DNA of 64,000 nt from Salinicoccus carnicancri Crm (GTDB lineage Bacteria; Bacillota; Bacilli; Staphylococcales; Salinicoccaceae). Every line of letters starts with the position of its first letter. The stretch's first letter is position 1. Of the stretch, positions 53,088 through 62,705 are shown in pieces. The stretch covers positions 124,001-188,000 of the forward strand of contig NZ_ANAM01000001.1 in assembly GCF_000330705.1 (NCBI RefSeq), written 5' to 3'. The notes under the pieces are model-generated. The model was not told the origin of the DNA. It made no database searches and saw only the letters and a list, made by a program, of their open reading frames with translations. A program made the translations under genes and the position numbers.

Positions 53088-53766
53088 AGCGATACAAGTC
53101 TACATAGAACGCATCATCGAATACACCCCCCGGCTTGTCGAAAGCCTCTACGAGACAGGTATAATGATGATATTTGCCATGGTCGCTGCAATTATCCTCG
53201 GACTGCCTCTCGGCACCCTGCTCTATCTGGCATCCAAAGGCAAGCCGCTTGAAAATAAATTCCTGTATCAGGCTGCGAACATCTTCGTCAATATCGTCCG
53301 TTCATTTCCGTTCCTGCTGCTTGTAGTGGTCATGCAGCCGCTGATCCGCTATTTTTACGGACGCGCTACAGGCGATCCTGTGGCCGCATCATTCCCGATG
53401 ATGCTCATTGCGATTGCATTATATGCAAGATTCGTGGAACAGTCCCTCCATGATATTCCGAAAGGAGTGCTTGAAACGGCAAGATCCATGGGTGTGACAA
53501 CGCCACAGCTCGTCTGGAAATTCCTTTATGTGGAGGCCAGGAGCTCCCTTATTATCGGTTTTACCACTGCATTCGTCAGTTTCATATCCTACTCCACCAT
53601 CATGGGTGTAGTCGGCGGCGGCGGTATCGGTGATTTTGCGATCCGCTACGGCTACCAGCGCTATGAGACGGATATCATGTACAGCGCCATCGCCGTCATC
53701 ATCGTATTTGTAATCATTGCCCAGTGGCTGGGGCTCAAACTCGCAGCCATGCTGGATAAAAGATAA
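53080..53766 (+). CDS. metI: Methionine-type ABC importer permease
   Basis: A 228-residue permease with five helices. The coupling (EAA-like) helix appears as GVLETARSMGVTTPQLVWKF. It forms the channel with MetN. Substrate is probably D/L-methionine or derivatives, by homology to the MetI family. Translationally coupled to metN and followed after 26 bases by metQ. Confidence 0.9.
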   Translation: MAEAIQVYIERIIEYTPRLVESLYETGIMMIFAMVAAIILGLPLGTLLYLASKGKPLENKFLYQAANIFVNIVRSFPFLLLVVVMQPLIRYFYGRATGDPVAASFPMMLIAIALYARFVEQSLHDIPKGVLETARSMGVTTPQLVWKFLYVEARSSLIIGFTTAFVSFISYSTIMGVVGGGGIGDFAIRYGYQRYETDIMYSAIAVIIVFVIIAQWLGLKLAAMLDKR

Positions 53767-53792
53767 ATCAAATTTAAAGAGGAGAATTATAT

Positions 53793-54611
53793 ATGTTGAA
53801 AAAAGGATTGTTTTTCACAGGAGTTGCACTATTGCTGGCAGGTTGCGGCGGAGGCGGGGAAGAGGATGTCTCCGAAGAGGATAATGTGGTAAAAGTCGCG
53901 TCACACCTTCCGCCGATGACGGATGTTGTTGAGATTGCAGGTGATGCGATCGAGGAGCCTTACGAGATTGAACTTGTTGAAGTATCCGACAACATTCAAT
54001 ACAATGAGGCACTTCTGAATGAAGAGGTGGATGCAAGTTTTGCCCAGCACGAGCCTTTCATGGAAGTCTTCAATGATGAAAAAGACGGGAACCTTGTTGC
54101 ACTGCAGCCGATCTATAATGCGATTGTAGGCTATTACTCACCTGTATATGATTCCATCGAGGATATCGAGGACGGTGCCGAGGTGGCGATTCCGGCTGAT
54201 GCAACGAATGAAGCACGTGCACTGATGATACTTGAACAGCATGATCTGATCACCCTGTCTGCGGATGTCAGCCATGAGGCGACGGTGGATGATATTGAAG
54301 AGAACCCACATAATCTTGAATTCACACATATCGATCTTCTTAACCTGACAGGAGCATACGAAGACGGGGTCGAGCTTGTGTTCAACTATCCCACCTATAT
54401 AGAAAGTGTCGGACTGACACCGGATGACGCCGTCTTCCTTGAGGAAGATGAGGATAATACATTCGCAATACAGCTTGTGGCCCGTGAAGATAATCAGGAC
54501 AGCGAAGCGGTCCAGGCAGCGAAAGAAGCGTTCACGTCGCAGGAAGTCTACGACTTCCTTTCCGAGCTTGAAGAGGAAGGGCATTTGGAGCCTGCATTTG
54601 AAATTGAATAG
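53793..54611 (+). CDS. metQ: Methionine-type ABC importer substrate-binding lipoprotein
   Basis: A 272-residue lipoprotein with lipobox GVALLLAGC and a glycine-rich linker. The NlpA/MetQ fold shows VASHLPPMTDVVEIAGDAI, NEALLNEEVDASFAQHEPFM and VAIPADATNEARALMILEQH. It captures methionine or a related compound. AAAGAGGAG precedes the ATG. A terminator follows, so the M20 gene downstream has its own promoter. Confidence 0.9.
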   Translation: MLKKGLFFTGVALLLAGCGGGGEEDVSEEDNVVKVASHLPPMTDVVEIAGDAIEEPYEIELVEVSDNIQYNEALLNEEVDASFAQHEPFMEVFNDEKDGNLVALQPIYNAIVGYYSPVYDSIEDIEDGAEVAIPADATNEARALMILEQHDLITLSADVSHEATVDDIEENPHNLEFTHIDLLNLTGAYEDGVELVFNYPTYIESVGLTPDDAVFLEEDEDNTFAIQLVAREDNQDSEAVQAAKEAFTSQEVYDFLSELEEEGHLEPAFEIE

Positions 54612-54623
54612 AGATAAACGATG

Positions 54624-54650
54624 GCCGGGGATGAAAATCTCCGGCTTTTT
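54624..54650 (+). terminator. Terminator of metNIQ
   Basis: GCCGGGGAT / ATCTCCGGC stem (one mismatch), GAAA loop, TTTTTT tail. Confidence 0.85.
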
Positions 54651-54852
54651 TGTATGATGTTTTTCATTATCATTTTTAACCGTTTTCTCTGATATAAAAT
54701 TTCATATTTAAGAATTTTTTGTATTTTTACTGTATTTATAGGCTGGACTTTGATATTGTTGTTTACATTGATGTCGAAAGTTTTGCTTTAGAACTAAATT
54801 ATTTATTAATATGTATTAGAAAAGGGATAATCATAAGGTTGGAGGGAGTTTA

Positions 54853-56043
54853 ATGATGCTTGGAAAGCTGTTGGAGCGACTGAAGGAAAAGGAAGATCGT
54901 ATGATCGGCATACGGAGGCATCTGCATGAAAATCCTGAACTTTCATTTCAGGAAACTGAAACTGCCAGATATATCGCTGATTTTTACAAGGATAAAGATG
55001 CCGAAGTCGAGACAGGGGTCGGCGGCAATGGAATCAAGGTGACGGTAGATACCGGAAAACCCGGCAGGACACTTGCTCTCAGGGCAGATTTTGATGCATT
55101 GCCAATCGTTGAAGATACCGGCCTGGGTTTCGCCTCCAAAAATGAAGGTGTCATGCATGCATGCGGACATGATGCACATACCGCATATATGCTCATACTG
55201 GGAGAGACTCTGATAGAAATGAAGGATGAACTTCATGGCAGGATCGTCATCATCCATCAGCATGCCGAGGAACTTCCGCCGGGCGGGGCCCAGCAGATGA
55301 TTGCCGACGGTGTATTGGATGGTGTGGACAATGTGCTTGGAGCCCATGTAATGAGTAACATGGAAACTGGGAAAGTTCTATACCGGGAAGAGGAATCGAT
55401 GACGGGACGCGGATTTTTCAAGCTTACGATAAAGGGGTCCGGGGGCCATGGCTCTTCGCCGCATCTTGCCAATGACCCGATTGTAGCAGGGGCCCATTTT
55501 GTGTCTGAAATCCAGACGATCGTCTCAAGGAGACTGAATCCCTTCGAGTCCGGTGTGGTGACCATCGGATCATTTGATGGTAAAGGTGTTTTCAATGTCA
55601 TCAAGGATCAGGTGGTGCTTGAAGGTGATGTCCGGGCAATGGGGGATAGGACTAAGAAAACCATAGAGGGTGAAATCAAAAGGATCTCTTCTGGCCTGGA
55701 AGAGACTTTCGGTGTTACGAATGTACTCGAGTATAAGGATGACTACCCTACTCTTTACAATGATCCGGCACTTACACGTCAGATTGCTTCGGCGATAAAA
55801 GCGGCAGATCTGCCCACTGTCACTTCTGTGGAGGAATGTGAGCCGCAGCCGCCATCTGAGGATTTTGCCTATTATACGAAAGAACTGCCTTCCTGCTTCA
55901 TTTACATTGGTGCGGCACCGGACGGCGACGTATACCCGCATCATCATCCGAAATTCGACATCAACGAGGATGCATTGCTCATTGCAGCACAGGCGGTTGG
56001 AAGTGCCGCGATAAATTACTTGAATGGTGACAGCAAAGAATAA
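54853..56043 (+). CDS. M20-family amidohydrolase (N-acyl-amino acid type)
   Basis: A 396-residue metallohydrolase of the M20/HipO group. Metal-binding regions are LRADFDALPIVEDTGLGF, VMHACGHDAHTAYMLILGE and IIHQHAEELPPGGAQQM, with a dimerisation domain (about 180-295). It probably removes an acyl group from an N-acylated amino acid. Its place after a methionine-type importer suggests it might process an imported acyl or peptide substrate; unproven. GGAGGG precedes ATG 54853. Next gene 39 bases on. Confidence 0.86.
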   Translation: MMLGKLLERLKEKEDRMIGIRRHLHENPELSFQETETARYIADFYKDKDAEVETGVGGNGIKVTVDTGKPGRTLALRADFDALPIVEDTGLGFASKNEGVMHACGHDAHTAYMLILGETLIEMKDELHGRIVIIHQHAEELPPGGAQQMIADGVLDGVDNVLGAHVMSNMETGKVLYREEESMTGRGFFKLTIKGSGGHGSSPHLANDPIVAGAHFVSEIQTIVSRRLNPFESGVVTIGSFDGKGVFNVIKDQVVLEGDVRAMGDRTKKTIEGEIKRISSGLEETFGVTNVLEYKDDYPTLYNDPALTRQIASAIKAADLPTVTSVEECEPQPPSEDFAYYTKELPSCFIYIGAAPDGDVYPHHHPKFDINEDALLIAAQAVGSAAINYLNGDSKE

Positions 56044-56082
56044 TCCTTCTTTGCTGTATGCTTTTTCGATAGGGGAACATTA

Positions 56083-57105
56083 ATGGAACAGATAACCGGA
56101 ATATTATTGCTTCTTGTGATACTTGTGTTCTTTACCATATTTACTTATTACGCACCTTACGGGTCGGATGTCATGGGGGCACTGGCCGGAGCCGCAATTG
56201 CGACGTTTCTGGTCGAGGCTCTGCAGAGATTCGTCATTGGAGATATTTTCGGGATTGAATTCTTCCAGGAGACAGGGCTTGAAGCAGGACTTCTCAGCGG
56301 GGTGATTGTTGCATTCCTTGTCGCGCTGACCATGAAGGTCAATGCGCAGAATTCCGCCATAATTGCGGTGTCCATGGGGGGACTCGGACTCATTCCGGGT
56401 TTGATTGCCTCATACATAGTTTCATTCGCGGCTAAATTTTTTGAAAAGAAGATTCCAAACGGTCTGGATTTCATATTGGTCGTCATTTTACTGGTGCCGC
56501 TTACACGTCTGATCGGGATGGGCATCTCGCCATTGGTGGATGCTTCCCTGCTCCAGATCGGCAGCATCATTGAAACAGCCACCGATACAAGTCCGCTCAT
56601 CATGGGGCTGATGCTCGGCGGTATCATCACCGTCGTCGGTACCTCGCCGCTCAGTTCGATGGCACTTACCGCCCTGCTCGGTCTTACAGGCATACCTATG
56701 GCCGTCGGCAGCCTTGCGGCGTTCGGTTCTGCATTCATGAATAGCGTGATTTTCCATAAGCTGAAAATCGGTGATTTGAAATCTGTCATTTCCGTAGCCA
56801 TAGAACCTCTGTCCAAGGCGGATCTTGTCAGTGCGAACCCGGTTCCGGTTTATGCAACGAATTTCATAGGGGGAGCCTTAAGCGGCATGGTCATCGCCTA
56901 TTCCGGCCTCATCAACGATGCGCCGGGTACAGCGACTCCGACTGCGGGACTGCTTGTCCTGTTCGGTTTCAATCCGGCTTCACAGGTGGTGTTATACGCT
57001 GTCATTGTCGCAGTCATTTCGGGAATAACCGGTCTTGCAGGCAGCTATATCTTCAGAAATTACCGGGTCCGTAAAAGTGACTTTGACACAACAGGTAAAA
57101 TTTAG
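56083..57105 (+). CDS. PTS-EIIC-like permease (PTS_EIIC_2 family)
   Basis: A 340-residue membrane protein with 8-10 helices, matching the PTS_EIIC_2 family (stand-alone EIIC domains without EIIA or EIIB partners). It shows FLVALTMKVNAQNSAIIAVS, IGMGISPLVDASLLQIGS and VGTSPLSSMALTALLG. No PTS partner genes are nearby, so sugar phosphorylation is doubtful. Possibly co-transcribed with the M20 gene. Function unknown. Confidence 0.78.
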   Translation: MEQITGILLLLVILVFFTIFTYYAPYGSDVMGALAGAAIATFLVEALQRFVIGDIFGIEFFQETGLEAGLLSGVIVAFLVALTMKVNAQNSAIIAVSMGGLGLIPGLIASYIVSFAAKFFEKKIPNGLDFILVVILLVPLTRLIGMGISPLVDASLLQIGSIIETATDTSPLIMGLMLGGIITVVGTSPLSSMALTALLGLTGIPMAVGSLAAFGSAFMNSVIFHKLKIGDLKSVISVAIEPLSKADLVSANPVPVYATNFIGGALSGMVIAYSGLINDAPGTATPTAGLLVLFGFNPASQVVLYAVIVAVISGITGLAGSYIFRNYRVRKSDFDTTGKI

Positions 57106-57128
57106 AACCGCTCGATGAGCGGTTTTTA
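57106..57128 (+). terminator. Terminator of the EIIC-like gene
   Basis: AACCGCTC / GAGCGGTT stem with GAT loop and TTTAA tail, immediately after the stop codon. Confidence 0.85.
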
Positions 57129-57245
57129 AATTACTGGGATTAATAGAGATCTCTTCCTTTAACACAAGGGATTAATTTTATATTGACTTTATCAGAAAAT
57201 TCATATAAATTTTAAGCATATTGTAAAATAAAGGGAGGGAAAACA

Positions 57246-58598
57246 TTGGGTGCATGGTTTACGGATTTTACAGCAGATGTCAGCAGCTTTGTATGGGGGC
57301 TTCCCCTTATCATCTTTCTTGTGGGAACTGGTCTGTTCCTGACTATCAGATTGACATTCTTTTCTTTCAGGATGCTGCCCTATTCGCTGAAAATGGCTTT
57401 CAGCAAGTCGGACGATAAGAGTGAGGGGGATATATCACACTTCCAGGCACTGATGACCGCTCTTGCGGCAACAGTGGGTACCGGTAACGTCGTCGGGGTA
57501 GCGACGGCTGTCGTCCTCGGTGGCCCTGGGGCGGTATTCTGGATGTGGATGACTGCGCTGGTTGGGATGGCGACGAAGTATTCGGAAGGGGTTCTGGGGG
57601 TAAAATACCGTCAGAGGAACGACAAGGGTGAAATGTCCGGTGGACCGATGTATTATTTGGAACACGGTCTCGGACAGAAGTGGCTCGGTGTCCTGTTCGC
57701 CTTCTTTGCAGTATTCGCAGCGATATTCGGTATCGGCAACATGATCCAGGCCAATGCAGCGTCTGATGTTGCACTTGATGTATTCAGCATACCGACATGG
57801 GTGACAGGAGTGGTGATGGCTGTCCTTGTCGGAATGGTCATACTCGGCGGGGTCAAGAGCATCGGACGGACAGCGGGCATACTCGTACCATTCATGGTCG
57901 CATTTTACTTAATTGCAGGTATTGCCATACTCATTCTTCATTTTGATAAAGTCCCGGCTGCTTTCGGACTTATTTTCACAGATGCATTTACAGGACAGGC
58001 CGTTGCCGGCGGTGCACTTGGTACTGTAATCCGCATGGGCGTCGCCCGCGGTCTCTTCTCGAACGAAGCGGGACTCGGCACCGGCGGTATAGCAGCGGCA
58101 TCTGCACGTACGGATGTACCTGCACGCCAGGCGCTCGTATCGATGACCCAGGTTTTCATTGATACCATAGTGGTATGTTCCATAACCGGCGTATCGCTGA
58201 CGATGGCCGACATGTATACATCTGGTGCAGAAGGGGCAGCACTCACAGCGCAGTCATTTGAAATGCTGCTGCCGGGGGGATACGGCGACCTTATAGTGGC
58301 CGTCACACTGCTTACATTCATCTTCTCAACGATCCTTGGCTGGGGGTACTTTGGTGAAAAGTGCTTCACCTATCTAGTCGGGGATAAATTCACATATCTA
58401 TACCGTCTGATTTTTGTACTGGCGATAATACCGGGAGCGACGATGTCTCTTCAGACCGTCTGGAATCTGGGCGATATATTCAACGCTATGATGGCGATAC
58501 CGAACCTCATCGGCCTGCTCGGCCTGTCAGGTGTGGTTGTAGCAGAGACGAAGATATTCATCGATATAAGGAAGAAAGAAAAACAGCAGCTTGGCTGA
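57246..58598 (+). CDS. Alanine/glycine:cation symporter (AGCS family)
   Basis: A 450-residue sodium-coupled amino acid carrier with about 11 helices. The AGCS signature is ALAATVGTGNVVGVATAVVL and MWMTALVGMATKYSEGVLGV. It imports alanine or glycine with Na+. The start is TTG 57246 after GGAGGG; no ATG in a suitable place. Single unit closed by a shared terminator. Confidence 0.9.
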   Translation: MGAWFTDFTADVSSFVWGLPLIIFLVGTGLFLTIRLTFFSFRMLPYSLKMAFSKSDDKSEGDISHFQALMTALAATVGTGNVVGVATAVVLGGPGAVFWMWMTALVGMATKYSEGVLGVKYRQRNDKGEMSGGPMYYLEHGLGQKWLGVLFAFFAVFAAIFGIGNMIQANAASDVALDVFSIPTWVTGVVMAVLVGMVILGGVKSIGRTAGILVPFMVAFYLIAGIAILILHFDKVPAAFGLIFTDAFTGQAVAGGALGTVIRMGVARGLFSNEAGLGTGGIAAASARTDVPARQALVSMTQVFIDTIVVCSITGVSLTMADMYTSGAEGAALTAQSFEMLLPGGYGDLIVAVTLLTFIFSTILGWGYFGEKCFTYLVGDKFTYLYRLIFVLAIIPGATMSLQTVWNLGDIFNAMMAIPNLIGLLGLSGVVVAETKIFIDIRKKEKQQLG

Positions 58599-58611
58599 CA
58601 GGAAAGACCAT

Positions 58612-58641
58612 AAATGCCGAAGGCAGATGCCTTCGGCATTT
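58612..58641. terminator. Bidirectional terminator between AGCS and niaR
   Basis: 13-bp perfect arms AAATGCCGAAGGC / GCCTTCGGCATTT with an AGAT loop. Confidence 0.85.
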
Positions 58642-58649
58642 GTACGATT

Positions 58650-59174
58650 TCAGTCCTGGATGATGTAGCCGTGTTCAATCAGATCACGGACGGCATTATC
58701 CAGGATTTTTTTTGTGTCTGCAGATATTCTGTGCAGATGGATGTTATCGGTGAGGTTGGCGAGCATCCTGCTTTTCTCTTTATGCATTTGGGTGAGGAAC
58801 ATGGTCATCTCCTCGTTTGTCGCAATCATCAGTTCGCCGGTCATCTCCCCGTACACAGGATGATCGATGGATACATTATCTATCATCGCACCGTTATCGA
58901 GGATGATCTGCAGTTCCTCTGCCATGTGTTCAAAGTTATGCTGACAGGCAATCGTGCGTTTGAAAGGCTTGCCCGTCCGTTCAGCCGGCCGGAGCACATA
59001 TCCCCTGCTTGTGGAAACGATGGGATGGCCGTCGGCCTTCAATATTGAAATATCCCTGACGATTATCTGCCTGGAAACATCATATTGTTCAGCCAGTTTT
59101 GTCCCACTGATGGAACCGCCGGTGTTATTTAGCTGTTTCAGTATTTCCGCCCTTCTCTTTTCTGCTGTGGTCAT
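58650..59174 (-). CDS. niaR: Niacin-responsive repressor of NAD synthesis
   Basis: A 174-residue regulator with an N-terminal HTH (KRRAEILKQLNNTGGSISGT then YDVSRQIIVRDISILKADGH) and a C-terminal 3H domain with three conserved histidine motifs (HNFEHMAEEL, IDHPVYGEM, IHLHRIS). NiaR (YrxA) binds nicotinic acid or metal and represses nad genes. It overlaps nifS by four bases (ATGA) and is divergent from nadBCA. Confidence 0.9.
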   Translation of the reverse strand: MTTAEKRRAEILKQLNNTGGSISGTKLAEQYDVSRQIIVRDISILKADGHPIVSTSRGYVLRPAERTGKPFKRTIACQHNFEHMAEELQIILDNGAMIDNVSIDHPVYGEMTGELMIATNEEMTMFLTQMHKEKSRMLANLTDNIHLHRISADTKKILDNAVRDLIEHGYIIQD

Positions 59175-60265
59175 TGTCTTACCTCCTGTAGTATATGGTC
59201 CATATGGGAAGCGAGTGTATCAATCTCATCCCGTGTCGTATTTTTTGAAATCGATATCCTTATATAATGATTTTCTGATGTTTCGTATCTGCCCCCAAGC
59301 AATTCTTCAAGGCCGCTACTTATCATCCTGCCCTGGCCGCATGCTGTTCCGGTGGACACGTATATGTTCTTGCTCGACAGGCCCTGCATTACATACTGCC
59401 CCTCAATCGAAGGTGTTATACATGCAAGGATATGCGGTGCATTGGCATCGAAATCCAGCGTTATAACGCCGATGCTTTCCATTTTTTCTTTCAGATACTG
59501 TCTGACGTTCTGCATCCGTTCTATGCAAGGGGCGGAGGACAGGCACATAGTCATCACCCCAATGGCCGGAACATTCAGGGTGCCGTTCTGTGTGCCCGAT
59601 TCGTGATGGAAATGACTGTTGATCACATTCATATACCGGTAGTCGACCATCAGCACACCGGTTCCTTTCGTGCCATGGATCTTATGGGAGGAAAAGCTGT
59701 AGCTGCCGGGAATCCGGTCGATACCTACTTCATCTTTGTGTGCGCCCTGGACACCATCTGTGTGAAGGGGTACATTCCGGGCAACGCACATTTCCCCCAC
59801 GTCTTCCACAGGCAGCCGGTATCCTGTTTCGGAATTCACATGCTGCATGATGACAAGTGCAACGTAGCCCTCCATCATTTTCTCAAGTCTGTCCAGGTCG
59901 ATGTGCCCGTCCCGATCGAGCGGCATCATGGTGAGACTGTAAATATCATTATATGGTTCCAGGGCTGCTTCGATGGAAAGATGTTCATACGGAGAGACCA
60001 GGATGCAGCCCGGTCTCCTCTCTTTCAATAACAATTGTATCGCAATTTCATTCGCATGTGAGCCGCTTCTTGTGAAAATAACCTGTTTACTGCTGTCAAA
60101 ATAGTTCTTTATATAATTTCTCGCCTGTTCCAGGAGACTGTTCGCATCAAGACCTCCTCCATGGAGGCTTTCGCTGTTATAGAACATATCCTCAGACAGT
60201 TTTGCATATGCCTCCAATATATGTGTATCCGGTTTTGTAGTTGCTGCATTATCCAAATAAATCAT
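59171..60265 (-). CDS. nifS: NifS-like cysteine desulfurase of the nad locus
   Basis: A 364-residue PLP enzyme. The PLP lysine is in SSHKIHGTKGTG, the active cysteine in STGTACGQGRMISSG, and PLP binding in TRSGSHANEIAIQL. It supplies sulfur to the [4Fe-4S] cluster of NadA in the nad loci of Bacilli. ATG 60265 follows AAAGGAG; the longer open frame upstream is not family-like. Divergent from nadB, in an operon with niaR. Confidence 0.9.
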   Translation of the reverse strand: MIYLDNAATTKPDTHILEAYAKLSEDMFYNSESLHGGGLDANSLLEQARNYIKNYFDSSKQVIFTRSGSHANEIAIQLLLKERRPGCILVSPYEHLSIEAALEPYNDIYSLTMMPLDRDGHIDLDRLEKMMEGYVALVIMQHVNSETGYRLPVEDVGEMCVARNVPLHTDGVQGAHKDEVGIDRIPGSYSFSSHKIHGTKGTGVLMVDYRYMNVINSHFHHESGTQNGTLNVPAIGVMTMCLSSAPCIERMQNVRQYLKEKMESIGVITLDFDANAPHILACITPSIEGQYVMQGLSSKNIYVSTGTACGQGRMISSGLEELLGGRYETSENHYIRISISKNTTRDEIDTLASHMDHILQEVRQ

Positions 60266-60283
60266 TATATTTTCTCCTTTGGT

Positions 60284-60329
60284 ATTGTAATCAACATCAT
60301 TTAGTGTCAATATTAATGTAAAATATAAT
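60284..60329. promoter_or_regulatory. Divergent nifS/nadB promoter region with GTGTCA half-site
   Basis: Minus-strand TTGACA (60310-60305), 15-bp spacer, TACAAT serve nifS. Plus-strand TATAAT (60324-60329) with a weak -35 serves nadB. GTGTCA/TGACAC at 60304-60309 is the half-site type used by NiaR, so autoregulation is likely. Three near-repeats of AATGTAAA follow. Confidence 0.55.
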
Positions 60330-60349
60330 GTAAATAAAGGTGTAAATAT

Positions 60350-61921
60350 ATGTATGATGTAATTGTTGTTGGGTCCGGGCTTGCGGCACTCAGTTTCATC
60401 GACGCCCTTGATGAAAATAGAACGGTACTCCTCTTTACAAAGGACAGAGTTGATGATCATAACAGCAGGCTCGCACAAGGCGGCATCTGCTATTCATTCC
60501 ATGAAGATGATCATGGTGGAAGCCACATGTCGGATACATACGAAGCAGGTTCCTGTATGGGTGACAGGGAAATCATCCGGCGGATGATTGAAAAAAGTCA
60601 TGGGCTCATAAAGAGTTACATGAATGATGGCATGAGTTTTGACCGCAATGGACAAAGTGAACTGGCATATGGGCTGGAGGGCGCACACAGTATACCCAGA
60701 ATTCTTCATGCCGGCGGTGACAGGACCGGCGAGATGATGACCCGCTTCTTTTTGGACAGGCTCAAAAACCGTGCTGTGAAAATATGTGCCGGACATACTG
60801 TGGTCGATATTATGACAGATGGAGGGGACGGTATAAAAGGCGTTGTATCAATGGATGCGTATGGTAACGCCCGGCGTTATACTTCACGGGATATAGTACT
60901 GGCGACCGGGGGGTACAGCGGCTTGTTCACCCCGAATTCCGGTGCCTCGGAAACGATGGGCACCGGGCATATTTTGGCACTGCGTGCCGGCGCGAGGCTC
61001 CGCCATATGGAAATGGTCCAATTCCACCCGACTCTGCTCGGGTCACGGAACCGGACTTACGGACTCGTCAGTGAAGCGGTCAGAGGGGCCGGTGCGGTGA
61101 TTGTCAATGATAAGGGCAGGCGCATCATGGATACTGTGCACCCTTTGAAGGACCTGGCCCCCCGGGACGTCACAAGCATTGAAGTATACCGGCAGGAGGG
61201 GGAAGGACATCTGTGCCATTTGGATATAAGCAGTATTGCGGATTTCAAAAACAGATTCCCCGGCATATATAGGGCGGCAAAGAAGCATTTCCCGCGCGAG
61301 CTGAGTGACTCGGAAATACCCATTACAACAGGGGCGCACTATACGATGGGAGGGGTCATGGCCGGTATCGACGGGCACACCGGTATTCCGGGGCTAAGGG
61401 TCATTGGCGAGGCGGCCAGCACGAACTTCCACGGTGCGAACAGACTCGCCAGCAATTCCCTGCTCGAGGCTTTGGTCACCGGTAACGAAGCGGCATTGGC
61501 CGTCAATGGGACAAAGCGGCATGTACACGGTGATATTGCTCCGATGCTTCCGGAGATTCCATATTTGGAGCCGTCGCTGTGTGATGCAATATTGAATGAA
61601 GTGACAGAAACAATCGGTTTTGAGAGAACCGGGGAAGAACTGGAGAAGATGTTTGATAAAGTGCAGGCACTTCTTGAACAGGCGGAGTCCCGCAGGACAG
61701 ATCTGTACGGATGGGAACGCTATTGTAAAATCATGACCATTTACAGTATGCTTCATGGATGTTTACAGAGGCGGGAGACCCGGGGCAGCCATAACCGCAT
61801 AGATTTCCCGGGAAAGAATGAAGAATTGAGAAATCAAGAAATCCGGCTATTCATGAAAGGAGGAAGACTCGTTGCTGAACGTGTTGAAAATCAGAGAGAA
61901 GCTCAGAAACTTTTATATTGA
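60350..61921 (+). CDS. nadB: L-aspartate oxidase
   Basis: A 523-residue FAD enzyme, first step of de novo NAD synthesis: aspartate to iminoaspartate. FAD-binding is VIVVGSGLAALSFIDAL, the active region is NSRLAQGGICYSF, and the FAD/substrate region GEAASTNFHGANRLASNSLL. AAAGGTG precedes the ATG. First gene of nadBCA, overlapping nadC by 50 bases. Confidence 0.94.
   Translation: MYDVIVVGSGLAALSFIDALDENRTVLLFTKDRVDDHNSRLAQGGICYSFHEDDHGGSHMSDTYEAGSCMGDREIIRRMIEKSHGLIKSYMNDGMSFDRNGQSELAYGLEGAHSIPRILHAGGDRTGEMMTRFFLDRLKNRAVKICAGHTVVDIMTDGGDGIKGVVSMDAYGNARRYTSRDIVLATGGYSGLFTPNSGASETMGTGHILALRAGARLRHMEMVQFHPTLLGSRNRTYGLVSEAVRGAGAVIVNDKGRRIMDTVHPLKDLAPRDVTSIEVYRQEGEGHLCHLDISSIADFKNRFPGIYRAAKKHFPRELSDSEIPITTGAHYTMGGVMAGIDGHTGIPGLRVIGEAASTNFHGANRLASNSLLEALVTGNEAALAVNGTKRHVHGDIAPMLPEIPYLEPSLCDAILNEVTETIGFERTGEELEKMFDKVQALLEQAESRRTDLYGWERYCKIMTIYSMLHGCLQRRETRGSHNRIDFPGKNEELRNQEIRLFMKGGRLVAERVENQREAQKLLY
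60864..60880. repeat. Short palindromic element, copy 2
   Basis: GTAACGCCCGGCGTTAT inside nadB is the exact reverse complement of 234-250. It codes for part of the protein, so it may simply be coincidence. Confidence 0.3.
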
Positions 61922-62705
61922 AGACAATCATTACGGGGATCTTGCATCAGGGATTTTTGACAGTGACGCCGTGGGGACTGCGACCCTGATCGCCAAATCT
62001 GATGGTATATTCTGCGGAGGTTTGATCATTGAAGAAGGTTTTAGGCTGACAGGCCAGAAAATGACCGTCGAACTGTTGACCGCCGACGGAACAGAAATCA
62101 GAAAGGGTGATGAAATTGCCCGAATCCGGGGCAATGTGCGCGCCATTCTCACTTCGGAACGTATCGTTCTGAATCTGGTGCAGCGTATGTCCGGTATCGC
62201 GACAATGACAAAAAGGCTGAATGACATCACTGCAGGTACAGAGGCTGTTGTCATAGACACCCGGAAGACGACACCGGGTCTTGGCATGTTCGAGAAATAT
62301 GCAGTGACCGCAGGGGGTGGGAAGAACCATAGGAGGACATTGAATGACGGCATCATGCTGAAGGACAATCATATTTCCTTCATGGGATCGATGACACGGG
62401 CAGTGGAAAGGTCGAGAGAGATCCAGGGGCCGATGGACAGGATCGAAGTTGAAATAGAAGACACCCGGATGCTTGAGGAGGCAATCAGGAACGAAGTGGA
62501 CATCATCATGTTTGACAACTGCTCTCCGGAGTGGATCAAAGCGCACATCGGCAAAGTCCCTGACACAATCAGCACCGAAGCATCCGGAGGTATAACTGAA
62601 GATGGACTGCGGGCATATGCGGAATCGGGGGTCGATTATATTTCAGTCGGTGCCCTCTTCCATCAGCAGCAGGCACTAGATATTTCATTAAAGGTGGTAT
62701 ATTGA
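61872..62705 (+). CDS. nadC: Quinolinate phosphoribosyltransferase
   Basis: A 277-residue enzyme that converts quinolinate and PRPP to nicotinate mononucleotide. Signature residues: IEDNHYGDLASG, VLNLVQRMSGIATM, VIDTRKTTPGL, and NDGIMLKDNHISF. The start is TTG 61872 with AGGAGG eight bases upstream, inside nadB. The order nadB-nadC-nadA matches other Bacilli. Confidence 0.94.
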   Translation: MLNVLKIREKLRNFYIEDNHYGDLASGIFDSDAVGTATLIAKSDGIFCGGLIIEEGFRLTGQKMTVELLTADGTEIRKGDEIARIRGNVRAILTSERIVLNLVQRMSGIATMTKRLNDITAGTEAVVIDTRKTTPGLGMFEKYAVTAGGGKNHRRTLNDGIMLKDNHISFMGSMTRAVERSREIQGPMDRIEVEIEDTRMLEEAIRNEVDIIMFDNCSPEWIKAHIGKVPDTISTEASGGITEDGLRAYAESGVDYISVGALFHQQQALDISLKVVY

